The notes under the pieces are model-generated. The model searched no databases and was not told the DNA's origin. It saw only the letters and a program-made list of their open reading frames with translations. The translations under genes were made by a program, and so were the position numbers. Shown here piece by piece: positions 7,064 to 15,553 of a stretch of DNA of 33,061 nt. Each line of letters opens with the position of its first letter. The first letter of the stretch is position 1. Origin of the DNA: UBA7236 sp964638865 (GTDB lineage: Bacteria > Bacteroidota > Bacteroidia > Chitinophagales > BACL12); the NCBI GenBank assembly GCA_964638865.1, contig CAZXBG010000025.1, forward strand, positions 1 through 33,061, in the 5' to 3' direction.

Positions 7064-7984
7064 TCACCGCTCAATCACAAATGTTTTTCCTTCAATTGCT
7101 AACACCGTATTTTCAAAAACCTGTTTCGCTTCCAATAATAAAGGATTTAAATTATCGTACTTCGAGGAAAAATGTCCTATTAATAATTTTTTCGCTTCTG
7201 AAAGTTTAGCAATTTCTGCTGCGTGAATTGTAGTAGAATGAAAAGTATCAGCAGCGCGTTGTGTGCTTTGTTCATCAAAAGTGCAATCGTGATATAACAG
7301 ATCCACACCTTTTATTTGTTCGATCATATCAGTATTAAAAGCCGTATCGCAACAATATGCATAAGATCGAACCCGAACAGGATCAATAGTAATATCTTTA
7401 TTTAAAATACGTTCACCGGTTTTTTCATCAACAATATCCATCCCTTTTTTAATATCCGGGATCAGCTCAACGGGAATATCGTATTCCGTCAATTTATCTT
7501 TGTTTATCTTACGGTCGCGTTGTTTTTCCTTAAATAAAAAGCCGAGGCAATCAATTCTGTGTTTAAGCACTATGGTGTCAACGGTAATATCTTCATTTTC
7601 ATAAATTCTTTTTCCCTCCTTAGGGTCCAGAACATGAAAATTTAATTCGTAACACAATATAGTATGTCCAACCTCCAGTTGCAACATTAAAATATTGAGC
7701 AATTCAGCAGGCGCAAAAATGTCGAGGGGTCGTGGTCGTTTCAATAAATGATAGGTGGATATCATTCCTATCAACCCGAAATAATGATCACCGTGTAAAT
7801 GAGATATAAAAATCTGGTTAATCTTCATCCAACGAACACCCACCTCATTGAAACGCATTTGGGTTCCCTCCCCGCAATCAATAAGATACAATCGGTCGTT
7901 GATCGAAAGCACCTGAGCACTCGGATGCCGGCCATGTGAAGGCACAGCTGAATTACTTCCGATAACTGTAACACTAAAGGACAT
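7064..7984 (-). CDS. rnz: Ribonuclease Z (tRNA 3'-end endonuclease)
   Basis: 306 residues, the usual length for a short-form RNase Z. It cuts the 3' trailer from pre-tRNAs lacking an encoded CCA. The metallo-beta-lactamase signature HxHxDH is at 62-67 (SHLHGDHYFGL), preceded by LIDCGEGTQMRF. Later metal-binding parts are present: YCCDTAFN, LLYHDCTFDE, FHSTTIHAAEIAK and LLIGHFSSKY. The family's flexible arm lies in the stretch after GFLFKEKQRDRK. It starts three bases after the stop of the STAS gene at 7988, so the two form an operon. The two tRNA-processing activities RNase P and RNase Z are thus about 3 kb apart here, though not in one operon. Confidence 0.95.
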   Translation of the reverse strand: MSFSVTVIGSNSAVPSHGRHPSAQVLSINDRLYLIDCGEGTQMRFNEVGVRWMKINQIFISHLHGDHYFGLIGMISTYHLLKRPRPLDIFAPAELLNILMLQLEVGHTILCYELNFHVLDPKEGKRIYENEDITVDTIVLKHRIDCLGFLFKEKQRDRKINKDKLTEYDIPVELIPDIKKGMDIVDEKTGERILNKDITIDPVRVRSYAYCCDTAFNTDMIEQIKGVDLLYHDCTFDEQSTQRAADTFHSTTIHAAEIAKLSEAKKLLIGHFSSKYDNLNPLLLEAKQVFENTVLAIEGKTFVIER

Positions 7985-7987
7985 GTA

Positions 7988-8359
7988 TTATTCCTTGTCT
8001 ATTTCCCGTTCAATTTCCTCCATCAGAATAAAGTCTGTTGCTTCACTTTCGGTAGGAACAACATTCAAAATGGTATCAAGTTGTGAGATCTTGATCAATT
8101 TCAGAGTAGATTCACTGCACCCTATAAGTACAAAGGTGCCTTTACTCTCCTTACATAACCTATGACCTATCAAAAGGGCACTTAGTCCGGAAGAATCGAT
8201 AAAACTAACTTCACTGAGGTCGCAGATCAGATTTCTGTAGCCTTCCTGGTTCAAAATAACCAGTTCGCTCTTCAAATCTGCCGATATAATGGAGTCCAAT
8301 TTGGGCTGATTCAGCTTAAAAATGCAATATCTTTCTTTTTTGTCTACTGTAAACTTCAT
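7988..8359 (-). CDS. STAS-domain protein, anti-sigma factor antagonist type
   Basis: 123 residues forming a single STAS domain. The phospho-acceptor loop is clear: CDLSEVSFIDSSGLSALL, where the Ser after Asp would be the target of a partner-switching kinase. The remaining parts (ERYCIFKLNQPKLD at the start, GTFVLIGCSESTLKLIKISQLD near the end) match SpoIIAA/RsbV-like folds. No anti-sigma kinase or phosphatase lies in the window. The last 20 residues are very acidic (TESEATDFILMEEIEREIDKE, split after about residue 110). It is the first gene of a two-gene operon with rnz and is divergent from clpC across a 221-base spacer. Confidence 0.88.
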   Translation of the reverse strand: MKFTVDKKERYCIFKLNQPKLDSIISADLKSELVILNQEGYRNLICDLSEVSFIDSSGLSALLIGHRLCKESKGTFVLIGCSESTLKLIKISQLDTILNVVPTESEATDFILMEEIEREIDKE

Positions 8360-8395
8360 AATTCTCTGTTAAGTGTAAAAATATATTTGTATCCG

Positions 8396-8425
8396 CGAAG
8401 GTAACTAATTAAAATTTTTTCCAAA
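8396..8425 (-). promoter_or_regulatory. Promoter for the STAS-rnz operon
   Basis: On the minus strand TTTG (8425-8422) and TACCTTCG (8403-8396) are separated by 18 bases, close to the Bacteroidota consensus TTTG-N19-TAnnTTTG. Predicted transcription start is near 8389, giving a leader of about 30 bases before ATG 8359. No equally good promoter was seen for clpC on the plus strand of the same spacer. Confidence 0.55.
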
Positions 8426-8580
8426 TTTGTTTGTCTTTTGAGAAACGAAGAAAAGTTGGAATTATATTTTAATTGAAACGTTTACAATAATACGACAATT
8501 AAATGAATAATTAAGGGCAACTTTCCTTGTAATAATGTCAGGATTGTAGGGTTGGTTTAATTATTGAAAAGAAAAGTACT

Positions 8581-11148
8581 ATGGACGCAAAATTTTCTCC
8601 TAAAGTTAAAGAAGTTATTTCTTACAGCCGCGAAGAAGCCCTAAGGCTGGGCCACGATCATATCGGTACAGAACACCTGTTACTCGGTTTGATCAGAGAT
8701 GGTGATGGGTTAGCCATAAAGGTTCTTTTGAGCCTGGAAGTGGATATTGCAGTGCTGCGCAAGACCGTGGAGGATGCAATTAAGGACAAAACGGTGCGTA
8801 TGCCGTTTAATTCAGGGTCTTTACCGCTCACCAAACAGGCAGAAAAAGTGCTGAAAATCACTGTTCTGGAAGCTAAGGTTCTCAAAAGTGAAACAATAGG
8901 TACAGAACACCTCATGTTATCCATTCTAAAAAACAAAGACAATATCGCTACACAGATATTAGGACAATTTGACGTGGATTACGATGTTTTCCGCCAAGAA
9001 CTTGATTATGTGCGCCAGGATCTGCAAGGCCAAAAAGATACTCCTCCAACTAATCAACAGGAAGACGATGGTTTTGAAGAGGAAGAAAAAGGAGAACGCG
9101 GATTTAACGTGCCGCGCAAACCGGGAGCGGCAAAATCTAAAACTCCTGTTCTGGATAATTTTGGAAGAGATGTTACCCGTGCAGCGGAAGATGGTCGTCT
9201 TGACCCAATTGTTGGCCGTCAGGAAGAAATTGAACGCGTATCGCAAATACTTTCCCGCAGAAAAAAGAATAATCCTATTCTTATTGGTGAACCGGGAGTG
9301 GGTAAAACTGCTATTGTGGAAGGATTGGCATTGAGAATCATTCAGCGCAAAGTTTCCAGAGTTTTATTCGATAAACGCATTATCATGCTCGACCTTGCCG
9401 CTTTAGTTGCAGGAACAAAATACCGCGGACAGTTTGAAGAGCGTATGAAGGCCATCATGAATGAGCTGGAAAAAAATCGCGATGTAATCTTATTTATTGA
9501 TGAAATACATACTATTGTAGGGGCAGGTGGAGCAACAGGATCACTTGATGCTTCCAATATATTTAAACCGGCGCTTGCCCGTGGAGAATTACAATGTATT
9601 GGTGCTTCCACTTTGGATGAGTATCGTCAATATATAGAAAAAGATGGCGCACTCGACAGAAGATTTCAAAAGGTACTGATTGATCCACCTAGTCCGGAAG
9701 AAACAATAGAAATTTTGGGGAATATCAAATCGAAATACGAAGAGTTTCACAATGTTGTGTATTCTGATGAAGCAATAAACGCATGTGTTTCCTTAAGTAC
9801 AAGATATATTACAGATCGTTTTTTACCGGATAAAGCAATTGATGTTCTGGATGAAGTTGGTGCTCGCGTGCATTTAAAAAATATTCACGTTCCGGAAGAT
9901 ATTGTTAGTCTGGAAGCACAAATTGAAGCCATTAAAGAAGAAAAAAATAAAGTGGTAAAAAGTCAGCGTTATGAGGAAGCAGCAAAATTGCGCGATACCG
10001 AAAAACGTTTGCTCGAAGATTTGGAAAAAGCAAAACACAGTTGGGAGGAATTAGTTAAATCGGAACGTTATCCTGTTACCGAAGATGATATTGCAGAGGT
10101 AGTTGCAATGATGACCGGAATACCAACCAAACGTATTGCACAAAGCGAAGGCACCAAATTAGTTGGAATGGCCGACGAAATGCGCAAAGGTGTTATCGGA
10201 CAGGATGAAGCAATTTCAAAAATCACGAAGGCAATTCAACGCAACAGAGTAGGATTAAAAGATCCTAAAAAACCAATTGGTTCTTTTATTTTCTTAGGAC
10301 CAACAGGAGTTGGTAAAACTGAATTAGCAAAAGTATTGAGCGAATATTTATTCGATGCAAAAGATTCTTTGGTGAGAATTGATATGAGCGAGTACATGGA
10401 AAAATTCAGCGTGAGTCGCTTAATAGGTGCGCCTCCGGGATATGTAGGTTATGAAGAGGGAGGACAATTAACCGAAAAAATTCGACGTAAACCATACTCG
10501 GTTATCTTGTTGGATGAAATAGAAAAAGCACATCCTGATATTTTTAATATTTTATTACAGGTATTGGATGATGGAATTTTAACGGATGGTTTAGGACGTA
10601 AGGTGGATTTTAAAAATACACTTATCATCATGACTTCCAATATCGGAGCACGTCAGTTAAAAGATTTTGGTGCGGGAGTTGGATTTAATACCTCTACACG
10701 GCAGGTGAATGCAGAAGAGAATACCAAAAGCGTAATCGAAACATCATTAAAAAGAACATTCTCCCCCGAATTTTTAAATCGTATTGATGATGTGGTGATA
10801 TTTAATGCATTGAGTAAAGACGATATATTTAAAATTATTGATATTACTTTACGCGATGTAAAATCCAGACTGGAATTATTAAATTATAAATTACAACTGG
10901 ATGATAGTGCAAAAGAATTTTTAAGCGAAAAAGGATACGATCCGCAATTCGGAGCAAGGCCTTTGCACCGCGCTATTCAGAAATATCTTGAAGATCCTTT
11001 GGCAGAAACAATTCTTTCAGGAAAAGTAAAAGCCGGCGATACTTTATTGGTGGAATTTGATAAGGTAAAAAATGAACTGGTAATAAATCCTGAAAAAGAG
11101 AAGAAGAAAAAAGCGTCAAAAGAAGAAAAAGCGGATGAAAAAGCGTAA
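8581..11148 (+). CDS. clpC: ClpC-type ATP-dependent protease chaperone subunit
   Basis: 855 residues. The order is: Clp N-domain repeats (about 1-145, opening FSPKVKEVISYSREEALRLG), a charged linker, AAA+ domain 1 with Walker A GEPGVGKT near 236-243 and Walker B VILFIDEIHT, the middle domain with a UVR-like coiled coil (SQRYEEAAKLRDTEKRL, about 460-480), AAA+ domain 2 with Walker A GPTGVGKT near 573-580 and Walker B VILLDEIEKAHPD, and the D2-small domain GYDPQFGARPLHRAIQ. The UVR motif and short middle domain mark it as ClpC rather than ClpB. A highly charged Lys/Glu tail ends the protein. It unfolds proteins and feeds them to ClpP, which is not in the window. It ends at a strong bidirectional terminator. 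Confidence 0.95.
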   Translation: MDAKFSPKVKEVISYSREEALRLGHDHIGTEHLLLGLIRDGDGLAIKVLLSLEVDIAVLRKTVEDAIKDKTVRMPFNSGSLPLTKQAEKVLKITVLEAKVLKSETIGTEHLMLSILKNKDNIATQILGQFDVDYDVFRQELDYVRQDLQGQKDTPPTNQQEDDGFEEEEKGERGFNVPRKPGAAKSKTPVLDNFGRDVTRAAEDGRLDPIVGRQEEIERVSQILSRRKKNNPILIGEPGVGKTAIVEGLALRIIQRKVSRVLFDKRIIMLDLAALVAGTKYRGQFEERMKAIMNELEKNRDVILFIDEIHTIVGAGGATGSLDASNIFKPALARGELQCIGASTLDEYRQYIEKDGALDRRFQKVLIDPPSPEETIEILGNIKSKYEEFHNVVYSDEAINACVSLSTRYITDRFLPDKAIDVLDEVGARVHLKNIHVPEDIVSLEAQIEAIKEEKNKVVKSQRYEEAAKLRDTEKRLLEDLEKAKHSWEELVKSERYPVTEDDIAEVVAMMTGIPTKRIAQSEGTKLVGMADEMRKGVIGQDEAISKITKAIQRNRVGLKDPKKPIGSFIFLGPTGVGKTELAKVLSEYLFDAKDSLVRIDMSEYMEKFSVSRLIGAPPGYVGYEEGGQLTEKIRRKPYSVILLDEIEKAHPDIFNILLQVLDDGILTDGLGRKVDFKNTLIIMTSNIGARQLKDFGAGVGFNTSTRQVNAEENTKSVIETSLKRTFSPEFLNRIDDVVIFNALSKDDIFKIIDITLRDVKSRLELLNYKLQLDDSAKEFLSEKGYDPQFGARPLHRAIQKYLEDPLAETILSGKVKAGDTLLVEFDKVKNELVINPEKEKKKKASKEEKADEKA

Positions 11149-11164
11149 GCAAATTAGTTAAAAT

Positions 11165-11201
11165 AAAAAATCCTGCAATTAATTATTGCAGGATTTTTTT
11201 T
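11165..11201. terminator. Bidirectional terminator between clpC and fabI
   Basis: TCCTGCAAT (11171-11179) and ATTGCAGGA (11185-11193) form a perfect 9-bp stem with a TAATT loop, extended by six As on the left and eight Ts on the right. The A/T flanks make it work for both converging genes. Confidence 0.9.
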
Positions 11202-11238
11202 AAAAAACAAGAATAAATTTCTTCTTATTCATATAGTT

Positions 11239-12072
11239 TTATAAGCTGCTCGATTCGTCTCTGCTCCCCATCATTCCCATAATCTCCTCACTAACACCAA
11301 CAGAACTAAACCCACCATCGTGATATAAATTCTGCATGGTGATCATTCTGCTCAAGTCGCTGAAGAGAAAAATACAATAATCGGCGCATGCCTCGGCTGT
11401 CGCATTTCCAAGAGGTGATAATTTATTGGCATAATTATAAAAGGCATCAAATCCCTTCACTCCGCTGCCCGCAGTGGTCCAGGTTGGTGATTGAGAAACC
11501 GTATTAACCCGAACCTTTCGATATTTTCCGTAATGATATCCGAAGCTTCTGGCAATACTTTCTAAAGTAGCCTTCGCTTCTGCCATATCGCTGTAACTTG
11601 GGAATGTGCGCTGTGCTGCAATATAAGTCAATCCCAAAACGCTTCCCCATTCGCTGATGGCATCTTTTTTATATGCTGATTGCAGCACCTTATGAAAACT
11701 AACCGCAGATACATCGAGCGTTTTCATTAAAAATTCGTAACTCAGATCAGTATATGCACGGTTTTTTCGAACATTTGGGCTCATACCGATAGAATGCAGA
11801 ATAAAATCAATTTTCCCACCTAAAACCTCACTGGAGCGATCTATTAATTTTTCGAGATCCTCCACTAATGTAGCATCAGCAGGAATGATCTCCGCATTGC
11901 ATTTTTCAGCTAATTGTTGAATGGCACCCATGCGCATTGCGATAGGAGCATTGGTAAGAGTGAAAATCGCACCTTCCTCATGACATTTTTCGGCAACTTT
12001 CCACGCAATGGAACTTTCATCTAAGGCTCCGAATATAATTCCCCTCTTTCCTTTCAGAAGATCATGACCCAT
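11239..12072 (-). CDS. fabI: Enoyl-[acyl-carrier-protein] reductase (NADH), FabI type
   Basis: 277 residues, a member of the short-chain dehydrogenase superfamily in the atypical FabI group. It catalyses the last, NAD(P)H-dependent step of each fatty-acid elongation cycle. The N-terminal cofactor loop is GKRGIIFGALDESSIAWK. The substrate-binding and catalytic stretch is LTYIAAQRTFPSYSDMAEAK, in which the Tyr and Lys are separated by six residues as in the FabI YxxxxxxK motif. HSIGMSP, RVNTVSQSPTW and QNLYHDGGFSSVG are further family landmarks. The C-terminal tail (MMGSRDESSSL) is a short extension. It is probably monocistronic and converges on clpC. Confidence 0.95.
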   Translation of the reverse strand: MGHDLLKGKRGIIFGALDESSIAWKVAEKCHEEGAIFTLTNAPIAMRMGAIQQLAEKCNAEIIPADATLVEDLEKLIDRSSEVLGGKIDFILHSIGMSPNVRKNRAYTDLSYEFLMKTLDVSAVSFHKVLQSAYKKDAISEWGSVLGLTYIAAQRTFPSYSDMAEAKATLESIARSFGYHYGKYRKVRVNTVSQSPTWTTAGSGVKGFDAFYNYANKLSPLGNATAEACADYCIFLFSDLSRMITMQNLYHDGGFSSVGVSEEIMGMMGSRDESSSL

Positions 12073-12125
12073 AAGTAGTGATTTATGTGAATTTATGAGC
12101 CGCTAAAATACAAAGAATTGCCGCT

Positions 12126-12647
12126 TTATTCCGTCACTTTAGTGCGGTTTTTCTTTTTCTTAGCTTTCGCATAGGCAACTTTCCGGTATTTGTCAGAGAG
12201 CATCACAAAGGTGGCCTCAGTCTCCGCTTTAGTAGAAGGCGTATCTGAAATACTGTAATTCCCTTTTTGTGAGATATCAGTTAGTTTCCCTTTTTTGAAT
12301 ATGTATCTGCCCGTATAGTGCGCTTTTATAGAGTCCGGGTTGATTTTCGGAACAGCGGTGGAAGCATACATTTTTTGCGTTTCAATGATAAGACTCAGGG
12401 TGTCGTTCCAATAAAAATATTCACGGGTAACATCACCAAAATTAAATCCGAACCAGGTCTTTATCTTATAAACAGTGTCATTCTTGAAATAAGCCGTTAG
12501 CGTAGCTCCTTGTTCCGGCATAGCGGCAACAAAAGAAGTATCATTAATAAAAACAAAATAGTGATTCTTATTTTTTTTTGAACTGTTCTGTGCAAAAAGG
12601 GTTAAACCTAAAGTGCACAATAAAGAGAATATCAGTAATTTTTTCAT
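12126..12647 (-). CDS. Exported protein of unknown function
   Basis: 173 residues. A clear signal peptide (MKKLLIFSLLCTLGLTLFAQ) leads into a mature part of about 150 residues with alternating strands rich in Tyr, Phe and Thr (NDTVYKIKTWFGFNFGDVTR, then EYFYWNDTLSLIIETQ) and a very basic tail (YAKAKKKKNRTKVTE). No lipobox, no sorting domain and no membrane helix beyond the signal, so it is probably periplasmic. The beta-rich composition recalls small lipocalin- or YARHG-like folds, but I do not recognise a family. It is divergent from the oxidase-III-like gene with only 59 bases between the two starts. Confidence 0.65.
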   Translation of the reverse strand: MKKLLIFSLLCTLGLTLFAQNSSKKNKNHYFVFINDTSFVAAMPEQGATLTAYFKNDTVYKIKTWFGFNFGDVTREYFYWNDTLSLIIETQKMYASTAVPKINPDSIKAHYTGRYIFKKGKLTDISQKGNYSISDTPSTKAETEATFVMLSDKYRKVAYAKAKKKKNRTKVTE

Positions 12648-12694
12648 GTATTGTATAAAATTGTAAAGTTAAACTTTTAACAGGAATACAGTGT

Positions 12695-12702
12695 TAATTT
12701 TG
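12695..12702 (+). promoter_or_regulatory. -7 promoter box directly before the oxidase-III gene
   Basis: TAATTTTG fits TAnnTTTG and ends only four bases before ATG 12707. With the usual start 4-7 bases downstream of the box, the mRNA would begin at or next to the start codon. The -33 region is poorly matched. Confidence 0.45.
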
Positions 12703-12706
12703 CACT

Positions 12707-13315
12707 ATGGCCAACTCGAAAAATATATACCCGGCGCAAAGGCATATTATTAAAAATCCTAGTGTAATCATCGTCAATTTTCTTTTGGCGGGTATAGTGG
12801 TCTTATTTCTTGCCTTATCTTATGGTTATATTTTTGCAATGGGCTCAAATTGGATCGAATTTAAATTGCCTAAGGTATTTTGGTTAAGCACAGCCGCAAT
12901 TTTATGTGTGAGTCTGTTTCTGCATCGTGCATTAAAAATGTTTGATCTCGATAAACCAAAAAAATTAACACGATCAATCATGGTGGCATTGTTTTTTTCT
13001 GTTCTGTTTGTTTTTTTTCAGATATCGGGTTGGTCAGCATTATTGTCGAAAGGGCTTGATCTGCAAAGTTCTCCATCTGTTTCATACTTATATATATTAA
13101 CCGGATTACACGTGGCACATGTGGCTGTGGGGATTATTTTTCTAATTGTTTCCATATTCCGATCTCATAAGAACACAACAGACAATGTGAAGGCACTATT
13201 ATATTTCTCAGACCCAATAAAACGATCCCGTTTAAAATTATTAAATACATATTGGCACACAATTGATTTTTTATGGGTATATCTTTTTTTAGCATTTTTA
13301 TTTCATCACACATAA
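12707..13315 (+). CDS. Heme-copper oxidase subunit III-like membrane protein
   Basis: 202 residues with five predicted transmembrane helices: about 22-44 (VIIVNFLLAGIVVLFLALSY), 60-78, 90-108, 124-147 and 178-200. The helix LTGLHVAHVAVGIIFLIVS and the C-terminal YWHTIDFLWVYLFLAFLF are the two strongest signatures of the CoxC/CyoC subunit III family, which stabilises the oxidase core and supports proton uptake. The length matches the short five-helix bacterial form. Neither subunit I nor II is nearby, so it is a detached subunit or belongs to a second oxidase encoded elsewhere. A promoter box lies almost on top of its start codon. Confidence 0.82.
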   Translation: MANSKNIYPAQRHIIKNPSVIIVNFLLAGIVVLFLALSYGYIFAMGSNWIEFKLPKVFWLSTAAILCVSLFLHRALKMFDLDKPKKLTRSIMVALFFSVLFVFFQISGWSALLSKGLDLQSSPSVSYLYILTGLHVAHVAVGIIFLIVSIFRSHKNTTDNVKALLYFSDPIKRSRLKLLNTYWHTIDFLWVYLFLAFLFHHT

Positions 13316-13316
13316 A

Positions 13317-13346
13317 AAATCCCCCCTGATTTCTCAGAGAGGATTT
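13317..13346. terminator. Imperfect bidirectional terminator
   Basis: AAATCC and GGATTT form the base of the hairpin, with an inner CTGA/TCAG helix around a TTTC loop and a CCC/AGA internal mismatch. On the minus strand it is followed by a six-base T run (complement of 13314-13319), so it should end the minus-strand gene at 13370 better than the plus-strand one. Confidence 0.6.
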
Positions 13347-13369
13347 CTTTCACTCCTTAACCAACTTAA

Positions 13370-13783
13370 TTATTCAGTTTTATTTTTTTCGTGTTTTCTT
13401 TGCAATTTAGATTTTGCTTCTTCTTTGCTGCCGGCTTTGGCTTTTATCTCCGCTCTGTGAGATTTCACTTTATCTTTTTGTGAAACATCGCCGCTGGATT
13501 GATGTTGTTCCTGAATATAATCCTTAGCTTCTTCCTTATTATCAGCATTTGCTTTGATCTCCTCTTTATGTTTCATCGCCTTAGCCTTTTTAGTCGGCGA
13601 AGCTTTGAATTTACCCTGAGCAGCAGCCTTGCTCTGAGCTCCTTTGTGTAAGGTAGTTGTTTTGCCTCCCGGAGTTTTTGTTTTTACTGCCTCATCAGTG
13701 GTTCCTGCAGCAGGTGCTTGTGCGTATATGTTGCCCGCAACTACAAAGAGGGCTAGTGAAAGGGTGAACATTAATTTTTTCAT
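13370..13783 (-). CDS. Small exported Lys/Ala-rich protein with an internal duplication
   Basis: 137 residues from ATG 13783; a longer frame from a TTG at 13822 adds 13 residues ahead of the signal peptide and is discarded. The signal peptide MKKLMFTLSLALFVVAGNIYAQ is followed by a highly basic, Lys/Ala/Glu-rich mature protein without aromatic core. Two copies of a 25-residue unit are visible: HKEEIKANADNKEEAKDYIQ and SHRAEIKAKAGSKEEAKSKLQ. Each looks like a charged amphipathic helix. No enzymatic motif is present. Composition resembles histone-like or desiccation-type helical proteins, but its export makes a cell-envelope role more likely. Function unknown. Confidence 0.65.
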   Translation of the reverse strand: MKKLMFTLSLALFVVAGNIYAQAPAAGTTDEAVKTKTPGGKTTTLHKGAQSKAAAQGKFKASPTKKAKAMKHKEEIKANADNKEEAKDYIQEQHQSSGDVSQKDKVKSHRAEIKAKAGSKEEAKSKLQRKHEKNKTE

Positions 13784-13845
13784 AATAGTTATTTTTTTAG
13801 TTAAATTTTGAATACGGAACAATTTACGAAAACCATGCCAAGCTA

Positions 13846-13945
13846 NNNNNNNNNNNNNNNNNNNNNNNNNNNNNNNNNNNNNNNNNNNNNNNNNNNNNNN
13901 NNNNNNNNNNNNNNNNNNNNNNNNNNNNNNNNNNNNNNNNNNNNN
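13846..13945. other. Assembly gap of 100 Ns
   Basis: Exactly 100 unknown bases, the usual placeholder for a scaffold gap of unestimated size. The left contig ends 62 bases upstream of the start codon of the minus-strand gene. The right contig begins inside an open frame. The missing sequence should hold at least the 5' part of the BatA-type gene and its promoter, and could hold more. Confidence 0.97.
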
Positions 13946-15541
13946 CTGCTCAGCAAAGATGAAATGTTGAATATGATAACCCAGGTGAAATCAAGCCCTG
14001 AAGTTAAAGAGATAAACGAAATTTTTAAAAGGCAAAACGATATTTTAAAACGCGAAGACAATAATTTTTCAAAGATCGTTTACGAATTAAGCGACTTCCA
14101 AATTAATGCAGGGAAAATGGAAAATGATACCTCCATTCAGGTTAATTTAGTGCAGTTAAAAAGTAATGATAAACGAAATGTTACCATCGATTCAGCTTGG
14201 TTTCTCACTCCTGTTCAATTGTTAAATCAGCAATCACAATTGTGTATCAGAATAAAAAATTACGGCGAAGAAGAAATTAATAACGCTCCTGTAACATTAA
14301 AATTAAATGGTGAAATTAAATCCCTTACTGATGTATCTATTCCTGTAAATGGTGAGATCACCGACACACTTGTTTTTACCGTTAGCGACGATGTTTGGTA
14401 TTCCGGTGAGCTGAGTATTAAAGATTATCCGGTAACCTTCGACGATATTTTGTATTTCACTTTTAAACCCGTCAGTAAAATTCCTGTTTTAAGCATAAAT
14501 GGTAAAGAACAAAATTCATTTATACAATCATTATATGGAAATAACCCTTTATTTCTGTTGAATAATAATTTAGTTAATCAAATTGGTTTTAGTATGTTAG
14601 ATCAATACGATCTCATTATTTTAAACGAAGTGAAAACAATTTCCGGGGGATTGGAACAGGCATTGTTGGAACAACTGGAGAGAGGTTGCAACATTTTGGT
14701 TTTGCCTGCTTTAGATATGGATGTAACTACGTTCAACGGATTTCTGCAAAAAAATAATGCCGCAACCTATGGATCACTTATTACAAGTAAAAGAAATGTA
14801 ACGGAAATAGATACACGTAATACACTATTTGATGATGTATTCGAAAAAATCCCGAATAATCTTGCCCTTCCCTATGCCGATCAAAGTTTTGGTATTGAAT
14901 CATTTACCCGCACAAGTTCTGATCCAATATTATTATTTGCCGATAAAAAACCAATGATAACAGTTTGCCCGGTAAATAAAGGTGCAATATTTTTAAGTGC
15001 AGTGCCCTTCAATAGGGAAGTAACCGATCTTCCTGTGCAGGGTGGGTTATTTGTTCCGATGATGTATAAAATTGCATTAAATACACAAAAAGGTGCTGAA
15101 TTGTTTTCTACAATTGGTGAGTCAAAATGGATTGACCTTAAGGGAATAGTGTTGGCAGGTGATCAAACCCTAAAGGTAAAAAGTGCTGCGAATGAATTCA
15201 TCCCGGAGATCAGAAATGTTGGAAATTCCACTGCCATCAATCTTAGCGCCTATACAAATGAAGCTGGAATATATAATGTAATTCCCGGCGGCACAACTCA
15301 AACCGAGCAATTGCTCGCGCTAAACTACGATCGCAGCGAATCGGATCTGCGTTTTTATTCAAAGGATGTTTTGAAGGAAATGTATGATGCTCCCAATTTC
15401 AATATAATGGATGATATTGACCGTAATTTCACCAATGTGGTGGCTCAAATAAACGAAGGAACACCCTTGTGGAAATTTTGTATTATATTTGTCCTCATAT
15501 TCCTAGCAGCAGAAATAGCTTTAATACGTTTGCTGCCGTAG
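13946..15541 (+). CDS. BatA-type membrane protein, N-terminus lost in the assembly gap
   Basis: 531 residues are visible from the first codon after the gap. The apparent start at 13808 crosses the Ns and is an artefact. The visible part opens LLSKDEMLNMITQVKSSPEV, continues into a CARDB-like beta-sandwich (LCIRIKNYGEEEINNAPVTL) and a glutamine-amidotransferase-like or VWA-like alpha/beta region (LLDQYDLIILNEVKTISGG spread over about 25 residues, ILVLPALD), and ends in a single transmembrane helix (FCIIFVLIFLAAEIALI). This is the layout of Bacteroidota proteins whose missing N-terminal part is the two-helix BatA domain. Placement directly before a dihydroorotase homologue and a DUF4199 gene supports the assignment. 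Role in the envelope is inferred; biochemical function is unknown. Confidence 0.75.
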   Translation: MLSKDEMLNMITQVKSSPEVKEINEIFKRQNDILKREDNNFSKIVYELSDFQINAGKMENDTSIQVNLVQLKSNDKRNVTIDSAWFLTPVQLLNQQSQLCIRIKNYGEEEINNAPVTLKLNGEIKSLTDVSIPVNGEITDTLVFTVSDDVWYSGELSIKDYPVTFDDILYFTFKPVSKIPVLSINGKEQNSFIQSLYGNNPLFLLNNNLVNQIGFSMLDQYDLIILNEVKTISGGLEQALLEQLERGCNILVLPALDMDVTTFNGFLQKNNAATYGSLITSKRNVTEIDTRNTLFDDVFEKIPNNLALPYADQSFGIESFTRTSSDPILLFADKKPMITVCPVNKGAIFLSAVPFNREVTDLPVQGGLFVPMMYKIALNTQKGAELFSTIGESKWIDLKGIVLAGDQTLKVKSAANEFIPEIRNVGNSTAINLSAYTNEAGIYNVIPGGTTQTEQLLALNYDRSESDLRFYSKDVLKEMYDAPNFNIMDDIDRNFTNVVAQINEGTPLWKFCIIFVLIFLAAEIALIRLLP

Positions 15542-15553
15542 TAAAAAAAAACT

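Noticed and set aside
7012..7209. 65-codon plus-strand frame
   Set aside because: Most of it is antisense to the 3' end of rnz, and the peptide is not protein-like.
9342..9611. Antisense frames inside clpC, including this 89-codon one and those at 8658, 8959 and 10449
   Set aside because: They are shadows of the highly conserved ClpC coding frame and have no independent support.
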